The position numbers and the translations under genes are program-made. A stretch of 42,784 bases of DNA from Planctomycetota bacterium (GTDB lineage: Bacteria; Planctomycetota; UBA8742; UBA2392), in contig JAGQRE010000017.1 of NCBI GenBank assembly GCA_020425695.1, positions 1-42,784 on the forward strand, given 5' to 3'. The notes beneath the pieces were generated by a model. The model ran no database searches, was not told where the DNA came from, and saw only the letters and a program-made list of their open reading frames with translations. Shown here in pieces: positions 35,667 to 42,784 of the stretch (its first letter is position 1; every line of letters starts with the position of its first letter).

Positions 35667-35675
35667 GAAGTCTCG

Positions 35676-36251
35676 CTAGAAAATGCCTTGCAGGAAACTG
35701 AGTACTCGCCTGACACACGACTCCGCGGCCTCTGCGTCATACGAGGGAAAGCTCGCATCGACGAATAGGTGACGGTTGCCGGCGTAGGTAAACAGTTCGG
35801 CGCCGGACGTGCTCTCAACCAGCGCGCGAGCCGCTTCCAAGTCGCCCTCTCCTGCAAAAAACTCGTCGCCTTCCATGCCGTGGATCTGCACCGGCAGGTC
35901 TGAAGGCCAAGTCCCAAACTCCGAAGCCGGTACACAAGCCTCGAACAGCAATGCCCCCTTAGCGCCCGCCCGGGTTTGGGCAAGCATCTGGGCAGGTAGA
36001 ACGCCAAGCGAGATGCCGGCGTACACCAAATCGGTTGGCAACTGCTCCGCTGTAGCGCGTCCCCGTTCAAGGATTGTCTCGAAGCCGATCCGCTCCGCAT
36101 GGGCGACACCTGCCTCCAGATTGTCGAAAACACGCCCGTCGTAGAAGTCCGGGATGTCGACCGTGTGACCAGCCAGCCTAATTCTGTCGGCGAAATCGCG
36201 AACCCCGGGCGTCACTCCGAGCGCATGATGGAACAAGAGGACAGCCGCCAT
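35676..36251 (-). CDS. Dienelactone-hydrolase-like alpha/beta hydrolase
   Basis: 191-residue alpha/beta hydrolase. The start H-H-A-L-G-V-T-P-G-V and the length fit the dienelactone hydrolase family. Nucleophile elbow A-G-I-S-L-G (S81), Asp in H-G-M-E-G-D (D129) and His in N-R-H-L-F (H161) form a complete triad, but the nucleophile is Ser where classical dienelactone hydrolases have Cys. The substrate is therefore open. ATG at 36251 on the minus strand has GGGAG six bases upstream; an upstream in-frame ATG at 36305 would add 18 unrelated residues. Confidence 0.8.
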   Translation of the reverse strand: MAAVLLFHHALGVTPGVRDFADRIRLAGHTVDIPDFYDGRVFDNLEAGVAHAERIGFETILERGRATAEQLPTDLVYAGISLGVLPAQMLAQTRAGAKGALLFEACVPASEFGTWPSDLPVQIHGMEGDEFFAGEGDLEAARALVESTSGAELFTYAGNRHLFVDASFPSYDAEAAESCVRRVLSFLQGIF

Positions 36252-36384
36252 GTAATCTCCCTCAACAGACGACGCAGCATACCCGCTTGGGTGCAGCGCA
36301 ATCAACGAGGTCTAACACACCCGCCCAGTTGGTGGCGCACGCATTTGTAGGCTTCTTGTGGCTATTGATCACGAGGAGCTTGTT

Positions 36385-36615
36385 ATGCCGAAGAAGAAGT
36401 ATCGCAGGCAGGTCGGGGGTACGGATGTAGCCACTCATCCCGCTCCGCCGGATGATTCTACGCCGGCTATCGCTGCGGATGGCTTGATCAGTGTTGAGGA
36501 AGCCCGGCGAATGCTGGGCGACGCGGCACGGTTTCTGCACGACTCCGTGAAGCTGGCCGGCAAGGCGTTGGTGTTGCTGGGCCTCGGCAAGCAGCTCGCT
36601 GCGATCGGGGTTTAG
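36385..36615 (+). CDS. Small hypothetical protein (76 residues)
   Basis: Not recognised. ATG 36385 follows GAGGAG with six bases between, a strong ribosome binding site; an in-frame GTG at 36358 lacks one. The N-terminus is basic (M-P-K-K-K-Y-R-R), the middle Pro/Ala-rich, and the C-terminus an amphipathic or hydrophobic helix (V-K-L-A-G-K-A-L-V-L-L-G-L-G-K). It could bind nucleic acid or membrane, but there is no evidence. It stands alone between minus-strand genes. Confidence 0.5.
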   Translation: MPKKKYRRQVGGTDVATHPAPPDDSTPAIAADGLISVEEARRMLGDAARFLHDSVKLAGKALVLLGLGKQLAAIGV

Positions 36616-36765
36616 TGGTGGCTGGCGACTGGAGTTTGCTTGCCGGCTGGAAGAATAGCAGTCGGTGTGAACCGACGGCGTTGGGTGAGTGATTATCCTG
36701 TCGGGTTGGCGGCTGCCCGGACGCTGTGAATCTGCCTTCAGTTGACTGAATTGGGGCGCGTACGC

Positions 36766-36791
36766 CCCCCGGATTTACACCGGGGGCTGGG
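36766..36791 (+). repeat. GC-rich hairpin in the gap after the small gene
   Basis: Within 36616-36865 there is no convincing gene. GCCCCCCGG (about 36764-36772) can pair with CCGGGGGC (36780-36787) across an ATTTACA loop; directly before it GGGGCG/CGCCCC forms a competing small hairpin. The spot lies between two convergent genes, so it may act as a terminator for both. Confidence 0.4.
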
Positions 36792-36865
36792 CTGATTTGG
36801 CTTGCTGCCGATTGTCAATCACCCGCGATGGGCTGTGACCAAACCCACCTAGTGAATAAGAGCAG

Positions 36866-37627
36866 CTAGTCTTCCAGGAACTCGATCGGGTTGCGCAGGA
36901 TGATGCCGTCCCGCTTCCTCAGTTGCTCGAGGAAGAACCACTTGTGCCAGTTGCCGAACATGACCAGAAAGCGCTTGCCCTCGCCACGGTGCTGATCAAG
37001 CGCTTCGGCAATCAGGGCATAGTGTGCGTCGGTAATGTTGGCGAACCCGCCTTGGCCGAGATCTTCATTGAAGAGGCGGATGTACGGCTCCATCCCCTCA
37101 CGGACAATCTCGTCGAACTCATCCGTGTGCATCTTGCGCGGGTCGCCGCCGATCTCGTCACGCATTCGCGCGAACATGCGGCTTTTGGCTGTCTCAATCT
37201 CCTGTGTGTCACCGGGACGAGTGTGCTTCCACTCCTCCAGCTTGGCGCTTCGCTCCTTCGCCATGTCGAGCGTCCAGGCTGAGACAGGAATCAACTCGAA
37301 TTTCAACTCGCTTCGCAAAGGAAGCACGACGTCGGTGAATTCGGGGTAAAGCACGCTTCGCGGCTCAGTAACCACGCCGTCCTGCTCGTATTGCTGAATG
37401 GCCTTGTCGATGCGGTCCGGCGGAATCTCGACCATGATGTAGTCGGGTTTAATGGCACGGACCCACGCTTCGACAACCTCAAGGCTGTAAAACTCACTGG
37501 TCTTATGCTGCGAGTGGATCATCCCCATCACGACAACTTCGTTTCGGTTGGACAGCGCCACGGGGTGCTGCGTCGAAACACATCCTGCCAATACAGTTAC
37601 AACCAGAAGTAGCCAAAGTCGTTCCAT
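36866..37627 (-). CDS. Putative lipoprotein, possibly TraB/GumN/ChaN-like
   Basis: Signal peptide with lipobox L-A-G-C (C16). The mature part starts with V-V-M-G-M-I-H-S-Q-H, then I-K-P-D-Y-I-M-V-E-I-P-P-D-R, and near the end M-F-G-N-W-H-K-W-F-F. A G-x-x-H motif, a following K-P-D-x-x-x-x-E and a later G-N-x-H resemble the TraB/GumN (TIKI-like) and ChaN groups, which may be metal-dependent. Family membership is a guess from these motifs. 253 residues. ATG 37627 on the minus strand has AGGTAA eight bases upstream. It is transcribed away from the surface-protein gene. Confidence 0.65.
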   Translation of the reverse strand: MERLWLLLVVTVLAGCVSTQHPVALSNRNEVVVMGMIHSQHKTSEFYSLEVVEAWVRAIKPDYIMVEIPPDRIDKAIQQYEQDGVVTEPRSVLYPEFTDVVLPLRSELKFELIPVSAWTLDMAKERSAKLEEWKHTRPGDTQEIETAKSRMFARMRDEIGGDPRKMHTDEFDEIVREGMEPYIRLFNEDLGQGGFANITDAHYALIAEALDQHRGEGKRFLVMFGNWHKWFFLEQLRKRDGIILRNPIEFLED

Positions 37628-37674
37628 GTGGGTTACCTAAGACATCAACAACCGGGTTAAGGCATACATTCCGT

Positions 37675-37687
37675 GTGCAATTTGCAC
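37675..37687. promoter_or_regulatory. Candidate operator: 13-bp palindrome between divergent genes
   Basis: GTGCAA (37675-37680), T, TTGCAC (37682-37687) is a perfect palindrome in the region between the minus-strand lipoprotein gene and the plus-strand surface protein gene. Such sites often bind dimeric repressors, but the sequence alone does not prove it. Confidence 0.35.
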
Positions 37688-37860
37688 CGTTTGCAGGCGA
37701 GCTAATGGTTCGAACCTGCTGAAAATGAAAGGCTTGCGCAAAAAGGGCAAGGTCGATAGGATTTTCCGGCTCTAACGCGCAATTTGAAACTTGTACACAG
37801 GCCCGCGACGACCTGCGGTCCCTGACACTGTAAATTGCCTTGGCGGGCAGAGGTGAGACC

Positions 37861-40380
37861 ATGCGCATATCCTGGCTATCAATACTCGCAGCATTCCTGT
37901 TTCTGGCAGTCCCAGCGGCTCTCTCGGCGCAGGCGGATCACCTGACGATTACAACAGTACCAAGCACAGTTCAGGCGAACGCGACCTTTACCATCGTGGT
38001 TGAAGCCCGGGATGCAGGCAACGCAGTCGACACTGGCTATTCAACCAACGTAACACTGGCCCGAAACGGTGGATCGGGGACACTTGGCGGCACACTGACA
38101 GTCGCTGCAACAGCCGGTGTCGCGACATTCAACAATCTGACCCTGGATACAATCAGCACAACTGTAACCATTGACGCTACAAGCGGTGCGCTCACACCCG
38201 ACACGTCAACAACAATCAGCGTTACGGCTGATCGCCTGATAATCACCGCGCAACCTGGCAACGCAGCCGCAAACGCAACCATCTCGACAGTGTCGGTCGC
38301 CGCCCGCGATGGTAACGGTAACACAGATACATCGTTCACCGGAAACATCGCCGTGGCCCTGAACTCAGGCTCAGGTGCGCTCTCCGGCACCACACCTGTC
38401 GCCGCGACTGCCGGCGTCGCGGACTTCACGGATCTATCAGTCAACGCGATCGGCACCAAAGACCTGATTTTCACGTCAACTGGACTTTCTGCTGCGACCT
38501 CGTCCAGCTTCGACATTTCCGCGGATCGTCTAGTGTTTACCACCCAGCCAGTGAACACGACGGCCGGCCAAACCATGGCAAACGTCGTCGTAGAGGCCCG
38601 AGACGGATTGGGAACGACCGACACGGCATTCACAGGGTCGGTCGCACTCACGATTGCTTCTGGCACGGGTACACTCAACGGAACGACTTCGATCGCTGCA
38701 GCATCCGGCGTCGCCACTTTCAGCACGCTTAGCATCAACGAAGCGGACGCCTTCACCCTGGACGCTGACTTCGGCACACTGACAACCGGCACCTCCAGCT
38801 CATTCACAATCAACCCGGATGCTGACGCTGCTGTCGTCTTCGTCGTGCAGCCCAGCAGTGTGGTCGTCTCAACCCAGATCAGCCCTGCAATTACCGTTCA
38901 GATCCAGGACCAGTTCGGTAACAACACCACAAGCACCGCCAGCGTTACGCTGGCAATCAATAACAACCCGGGAGGGGCAACCCTCGGCGGCACAACCACG
39001 GTGGCTGCGACGTCCGGCCTTGCGACATTTAGTGACATCACACTGGACGCAGCAGGCACCGGTTACACTCTGGACGCGACGTCAACCGGGTTGACCTCAG
39101 ATACCTCAAGCGCTTTCAACGTAACTGCAAACCCGGCACCAACGTTCACTGTTTCCGGTGGTGGCGGGGGTGTTACGAGTGGTGGCACAATCAACGTACT
39201 CACCGGATCGACTGTTGCAGCCGCGAACATCAGCATTCAGGTCAATGACAGCAGCACTGGCGACTCCCTGACCCTGACGGCCGGTATCACCAATGTCGGC
39301 ACAACCGGCATTCTGCAGTCTGAGTTCGAAGGCAGCAGCACGTCGCCGACAGCAATCAACGCAAACCCGACAACCGGGACATTCAACGCAGTCACAACCC
39401 ATGTAGTTACTCTTACGGCCAACGACGGCGTAAACACCGCCGTCGTGTTCACGTTCAGCATTGTGGTCAGCAACGCTCCGACGATTACCGTCGTCGGCCC
39501 CAACGGCGGCGAGAACTTTGTCGTGGGCGGGAACATGACCGTTACCTGGAGCAGCGCCGGCGTTGCCGGTACAGTCGACATCCTGCTTTCAACGAACAGC
39601 GGCGGCGCATTCAGCGTAACGCTGATCAGCGCGACAGCGAACGACGGCACCGAAACCATCACCGTGCCCAACAACCCGGCCACGACTTGCCGCGTGCGTG
39701 TTCGCGACACTGCCAATCCGGGCACCACGCTGGACGACTCTGACGCCGACTTCACGATAGCGGTACCGGCACCGGCCGCTGGTACGCTGTCGGCATCCGG
39801 CAACCCGGGCACCCAGAACGCCAACCCGGGCAGTACTCGCTCGGCCCTTGGGTTCCGCATCACGGAGACCGGCGGCGCGTCAACGCTGACGGTTACGGGA
39901 GTTACTGTCCGCGTCACGATGTTCAACAACACGGGTGGGCTTGCCGAGGCTGCGGTCACGTCAATCTCACTACGACGCGGCAGCACCTTGCTTGCAACGC
40001 AGACCAGCTCCGGCTGGACAGCGAACGCCACAACCATCACCTGCAACTTCACCGGGCTCAGCGAGGCAATCACGGCCAGCGGCACCGGTGACTTTACTGT
40101 GTCGATGACTTTCGCCGGCACGACCGTCCCGACTCCGAACCCGTCATACTCGGCACAGGTAACGACGGCGGACATCAGCAGTGCTTCAACCATCAGCGGA
40201 ACAACCGTGACAGGCGGCACGATTACCTTGATCGACTCCCTGCCAAGCGACCCGCTGGATGAAGACAACGACGATGATTCATGCGACCTCGCCAGCCACG
40301 GTGGCCCGGCTTGGCCATTGGCGCTTCCGGTACTGTTTGCTTTCATGCTGGCGTTGCGCCGTCGGCGTGAAACGATTTAG
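37861..40380 (+). CDS. Secreted Ig-like repeat surface protein with Cys-hydrophobic-Arg sorting tail
   Basis: 839 residues from ATG 37861 (GAGGTGAGACC upstream; TTG 37840 would put a polar stretch before the signal peptide). Residues 1-24 are a signal peptide. Four Ig-like repeats of about 97 residues follow (about 24-425), each with A-D-x-L/V-x-[IF], V-x-x-R-D-G/D-x, T-x-x-A-A-T-[AS]-G-V-A-T-F and T-S-S-S-F. About 540-640 starts P-N-G-G-E-N-F-V-V-G and resembles the Ser-Thr-rich/Kre9-type bacterial domain. The C-terminus has an acidic D-E-D-N-D-D-D stretch, C808, a hydrophobic run and R-R-R-R. This is the architecture of MYXO-CTERM/Synerg-CTERM-type tails that anchor or release surface proteins. 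Likely an adhesin or envelope protein. Confidence 0.82.
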   Translation: MRISWLSILAAFLFLAVPAALSAQADHLTITTVPSTVQANATFTIVVEARDAGNAVDTGYSTNVTLARNGGSGTLGGTLTVAATAGVATFNNLTLDTISTTVTIDATSGALTPDTSTTISVTADRLIITAQPGNAAANATISTVSVAARDGNGNTDTSFTGNIAVALNSGSGALSGTTPVAATAGVADFTDLSVNAIGTKDLIFTSTGLSAATSSSFDISADRLVFTTQPVNTTAGQTMANVVVEARDGLGTTDTAFTGSVALTIASGTGTLNGTTSIAAASGVATFSTLSINEADAFTLDADFGTLTTGTSSSFTINPDADAAVVFVVQPSSVVVSTQISPAITVQIQDQFGNNTTSTASVTLAINNNPGGATLGGTTTVAATSGLATFSDITLDAAGTGYTLDATSTGLTSDTSSAFNVTANPAPTFTVSGGGGGVTSGGTINVLTGSTVAAANISIQVNDSSTGDSLTLTAGITNVGTTGILQSEFEGSSTSPTAINANPTTGTFNAVTTHVVTLTANDGVNTAVVFTFSIVVSNAPTITVVGPNGGENFVVGGNMTVTWSSAGVAGTVDILLSTNSGGAFSVTLISATANDGTETITVPNNPATTCRVRVRDTANPGTTLDDSDADFTIAVPAPAAGTLSASGNPGTQNANPGSTRSALGFRITETGGASTLTVTGVTVRVTMFNNTGGLAEAAVTSISLRRGSTLLATQTSSGWTANATTITCNFTGLSEAITASGTGDFTVSMTFAGTTVPTPNPSYSAQVTTADISSASTISGTTVTGGTITLIDSLPSDPLDEDNDDDSCDLASHGGPAWPLALPVLFAFMLALRRRRETI

Positions 40381-40514
40381 TTGGTTTTCGGGGGGACCGG
40401 GCAACTGCGTAGTTGACCCGGCGGAGATCAGCGGACTATCTTGTTGATTGCGCATCCTGTACCTAACCTCGTATGGCGAAAGCACGTAGAATGAGTAATG
40501 AACTGGGGGGCGTG

Positions 40515-41291
40515 GTGAACGCGACAAAGAAAATGACGAGCAAACTGGTCATGGCTGCCGCCATTGTCGGCGCCTTTGTGATGATGTCGGCCTGCGCCAG
40601 CGGGAAGACCATCAAGCAAGGGTCCGAGGAGTTCTCGATTCCTGAAGACAAGTACTTCGAGGCTCTGGAGCTGCAAGATGACGGTATGTACTTCGAGTCG
40701 ATCAGGGCCTGGACGGAAGTTCTCGACTCCGAGCCACGGTTTGCACAGGGCCATTTCAACCTTGGTCTGATCTATGACCAGCTGAATCTGGTGCCGGAAG
40801 CAACCCAGCACTATGAGCTGGCCGTGCAGTACGCCGAAGGGCTGAAGCCGGACGAAAGTCTTTACAACCTGCACCTCGGCGCGGCATACCTGCGCTCAGG
40901 GCTCGTCGACGAGGCCATCGAAGCGCTGAAGCAGGCGCTGACGGACGACCCCTACAACGCCACCATTCACTACAATCTTTCCGCCGCTTACATGGCGCGG
41001 AAGAACTACGACAACGCGCTGCTTGAAGCCGACACTGCTGTCGATCTCCTGGCTCAGCCCGATGCGAAGCGCGCCGACGGTCTCAACGAAGGCGTCGACC
41101 GCACACGACTCGGCAACTACCTGCTACGCCAGGCGGCTTGTCACATCGCCCGCGAAGAATGGGACAAAGCACGCGCCGGTCTCGAACGCGCCGAAAAGCA
41201 GTGCGGCACGACGGTTCCAGCCGAGATGTGGGAACAGCTTGACGCAGCCACCAAGCCGATGGAGCCGGAAGAGGGCGGCGAAGAAGGCTAG
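40515..41291 (+). CDS. TPR-repeat lipoprotein
   Basis: Basic start, hydrophobic core and lipobox M-S-A-C (C27 from GTG 40515), then several tetratricopeptide repeats (about 55-220, with A-Q-G-H-F-N-L-G-L-I-Y-D-Q-L and A-T-I-H-Y-N-L-S-A-A-Y). TPR lipoproteins often act as pilotins or assembly factors, and the next gene is a GspE/PilB ATPase, so a role in pilus or type II secretion assembly is possible. GTG 40515 has GGGGGG four bases upstream; ATG 40473 and ATG 40491 lack a ribosome binding site. The acidic tail E-P-E-E-G-G-E-E is notable. Confidence 0.8.
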   Translation: MNATKKMTSKLVMAAAIVGAFVMMSACASGKTIKQGSEEFSIPEDKYFEALELQDDGMYFESIRAWTEVLDSEPRFAQGHFNLGLIYDQLNLVPEATQHYELAVQYAEGLKPDESLYNLHLGAAYLRSGLVDEAIEALKQALTDDPYNATIHYNLSAAYMARKNYDNALLEADTAVDLLAQPDAKRADGLNEGVDRTRLGNYLLRQAACHIAREEWDKARAGLERAEKQCGTTVPAEMWEQLDAATKPMEPEEGGEEG

Positions 41292-41335
41292 AGTTTCGGC
41301 GCGGCAGCATTTTTAAACATGCAGGAGTGTGTTTC

Positions 41336-42784
41336 ATGGCGGGGCTCCCCCCAAATCCGAACACCGGTCAAAACCGCAAGCCAACGACGGGTGTCCGCTA
41401 CGTTCGCAGCGTGGCGGTGGCGGGGCAGAATGGCGCCCCCGCTTCCGATGCGGGGAACAGCGCCCCCCGACGTCCTGCCGCACCACGATCAGTGCCTTCG
41501 CGTGTTGGCGCCGGTGGCAAACGCAAGCGCCTCGGCGAATTGCTGCTCGAAGCCAACGTCATTGACGAAGATCAGCTTGAACATGCACTGAAAATTCACC
41601 GGCAGACCGGCAAGCAGTTGGGCCGCGTTCTGGTTGACACCAACCTCGTCGAAGAAACCGAGTTGATCAAGTACCTCGCGATCAACCTTGGTGTTGAGTC
41701 CATTAACCTCAATGACGAAAACCTGCAGATTGAAAGCGACGCCGTTCTTCAGATTCAGGAACGCCAAGCCCGTCGCTTCAACCTGATTGCTTTCCGCCTA
41801 GATGACGACAAAGAGATGCTACACGTCGCCATGGCCAACCCTGCCGACGTGATCGCGATCGACACAATCAAGTCACTCACGGGCAAAGGCGTCAAAGTCT
41901 TTATCGGCTCGCGCATCGCCATCGCCGACGCCATCGACAAGCACTACGCACAGCAGTACAGCCTTGACCAGATGGGCGAAGACCTGAAGAGCGTCGACGC
42001 CGAACTGATTGAGGATATGGACGATGACCTCGGCATGGACAGCGACGCGATTGACGCCGCATCCAACGCCCCGGTCGTAAAGTACGTCAACGCTACGTTG
42101 ATGGAAGCGGTCAAACAGCGCGCGTCGGACATTCACTTTGAGCCCTTCGAGCGTGAGGTCATGGTTCGGTTCCGCATCGACGGTGCACTGCGTGAAGTAA
42201 CGGCACCGCCGAAGCGCCTCATCAACGCAGTAGTTTCACGCATCAAGATTATCTCCGGGCTTGATATCGCTGAGCGTCGCCTGCCACAGGACGGTCGCTG
42301 CAAACTCAAACTCGGTGACCGCGTCATCGACATGCGCGTTTCGACACTGCCGGTAGTCCACGGCGAGAAGGTCGTTATGCGAATTCTGGACAAGTCCGCG
42401 ACGTCGATGGACATCGACAGTCTCGGGTTTGACCCGATGACCCTGAAAGAAATGAAGCGCGTGCTGCAGACGCCTCACGGCGTTATCGTGCTGACCGGCC
42501 CTACGGGTTCAGGCAAAACGACAACGCTGTACTCGTTTCTGAAGCACATCTATTCGCCGGAAATCAACATCGTCACCGTAGAAGACCCGGTTGAGTATCA
42601 GCTTCCTGGCGTGAACCAGGTGCAGGTGCGAAGCAACATCGGCATGTCATTCGCGGCCGCTCTCCGAAGCATTCTGCGTCAGGACCCTGACGTCGTCATG
42701 ATCGGTGAGATGCGAGACCAGGAAACGCTCGAAATCGCCGTCCGTGCGGCGCTTACCGGTCACTTGGTGTTCAGCACAATCCAC
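41336..42784 (+). CDS. GspE/PilB-type secretion or pilus ATPase (3' partial)
   Basis: ATG 41336 has AGGAG eight bases upstream. Residues 1-65 are a basic, Pro/Ala/Gly-rich unstructured segment. Residues about 66-210 are an MshEN/GspE N-terminal domain (R-L-G-E-L-L-L-E-A-N-V-I, G-K-Q-L-G-R-V-L). From about 235 comes the ATPase: S-D-I-H-F-E-P-F, Walker A G-P-T-G-S-G-K-T at 388-395, V-E-D-P-V-E-Y, Walker B-like D-V-V-M-I-G-E-M-R-D near 452, and G-H-L-V-F-S-T-I-H at the edge. The frame is still open at 42784. It powers type II secretion or type IV pilus extension; the two cannot be told apart here. Confidence 0.92.
   Translation, partial: MAGLPPNPNTGQNRKPTTGVRYVRSVAVAGQNGAPASDAGNSAPRRPAAPRSVPSRVGAGGKRKRLGELLLEANVIDEDQLEHALKIHRQTGKQLGRVLVDTNLVEETELIKYLAINLGVESINLNDENLQIESDAVLQIQERQARRFNLIAFRLDDDKEMLHVAMANPADVIAIDTIKSLTGKGVKVFIGSRIAIADAIDKHYAQQYSLDQMGEDLKSVDAELIEDMDDDLGMDSDAIDAASNAPVVKYVNATLMEAVKQRASDIHFEPFEREVMVRFRIDGALREVTAPPKRLINAVVSRIKIISGLDIAERRLPQDGRCKLKLGDRVIDMRVSTLPVVHGEKVVMRILDKSATSMDIDSLGFDPMTLKEMKRVLQTPHGVIVLTGPTGSGKTTTLYSFLKHIYSPEINIVTVEDPVEYQLPGVNQVQVRSNIGMSFAAALRSILRQDPDVVMIGEMRDQETLEIAVRAALTGHLVFSTIH

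Noticed and set aside
39237-40346. 369-codon open frame on the minus strand
   Set aside because: Antisense to the Ig-repeat surface protein; Val/Pro/Ser-rich with no domain. The plus-strand frame has a signal peptide, repeats and a sorting tail.
1-42784. tRNA, rRNA, insertion sequence or prophage
   Set aside because: No cloverleaf-like run, rRNA signature, transposase or integrase motif was noticed in either strand.

Overview
The window is a GC-rich bacterial chromosome segment of about 43 kb. It is dominated by one uninterrupted, plus-strand type VI secretion system (T6SS) locus at about 6.96-33.8 kb. No rRNA or tRNA gene is present, so the host can only be guessed. A very large WD40-repeat protein whose N-terminal part looks like the linker of a membrane Ser/Thr kinase, a formylglycine-generating-enzyme-like domain fused to a thioredoxin fold, and an Ig-repeat surface protein with a Cys/hydrophobic/Arg tail together suggest Planctomycetota or another large-genome environmental lineage. 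This is inference, not proof.

Left flank (1-6.9 kb): the 3' part of a WD40/PDZ-like protein, open from the first base, is followed by a two-gene set. The first of these is a secreted TlpA/ResA-like thioredoxin whose reading frame is interrupted by a single TGA exactly where the first active-site Cys should be (W-G-I-T-TGA-G-P-C). A hairpin directly after the TGA has bacterial SECIS geometry, so it is read here as one selenoprotein gene (4374-5372). The second is a secreted FGE-fold protein without the catalytic cysteines, fused to a CGQC thioredoxin-like domain.

T6SS (6.9-33.8 kb): the order is fha1, fha2, tssJ, tssK, tssL, tssM, tagF, tssA, tssB, tssC, hcp (tssD), tssE, tssF, tssG, tssH (clpV), vgrG (tssI), DUF2169-pentapeptide fusion, pentapeptide protein, DUF3540, DUF4150 PAAR-like. 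All 13 core subunits and a tip protein are present. TssJ-L-M form the envelope complex, TssK-E-F-G and TssA the baseplate and assembly platform, TssB/C the sheath, Hcp the tube, VgrG and the PAAR-like protein the spike, and ClpV recycles the sheath. Fha and TagF suggest post-translational control by threonine phosphorylation. The only candidate cargo is the pentapeptide-repeat module behind vgrG; no recognisable toxin or immunity gene is visible. Several long hairpins lie between tssA/tssB, tssC/hcp, hcp/tssE and tssE/tssF and probably tune subunit stoichiometry.

Right flank (33.8-42.8 kb): L-serine ammonia-lyase (sdaA, with a hairpin that overlaps its ribosome binding site), a divergent receiver-like protein, a minus-strand dienelactone-hydrolase-like enzyme, a small hypothetical protein, a minus-strand lipoprotein, a divergently transcribed Ig-repeat surface protein, a TPR lipoprotein, and the 5' part of a GspE/PilB-type secretion ATPase that runs off the window.
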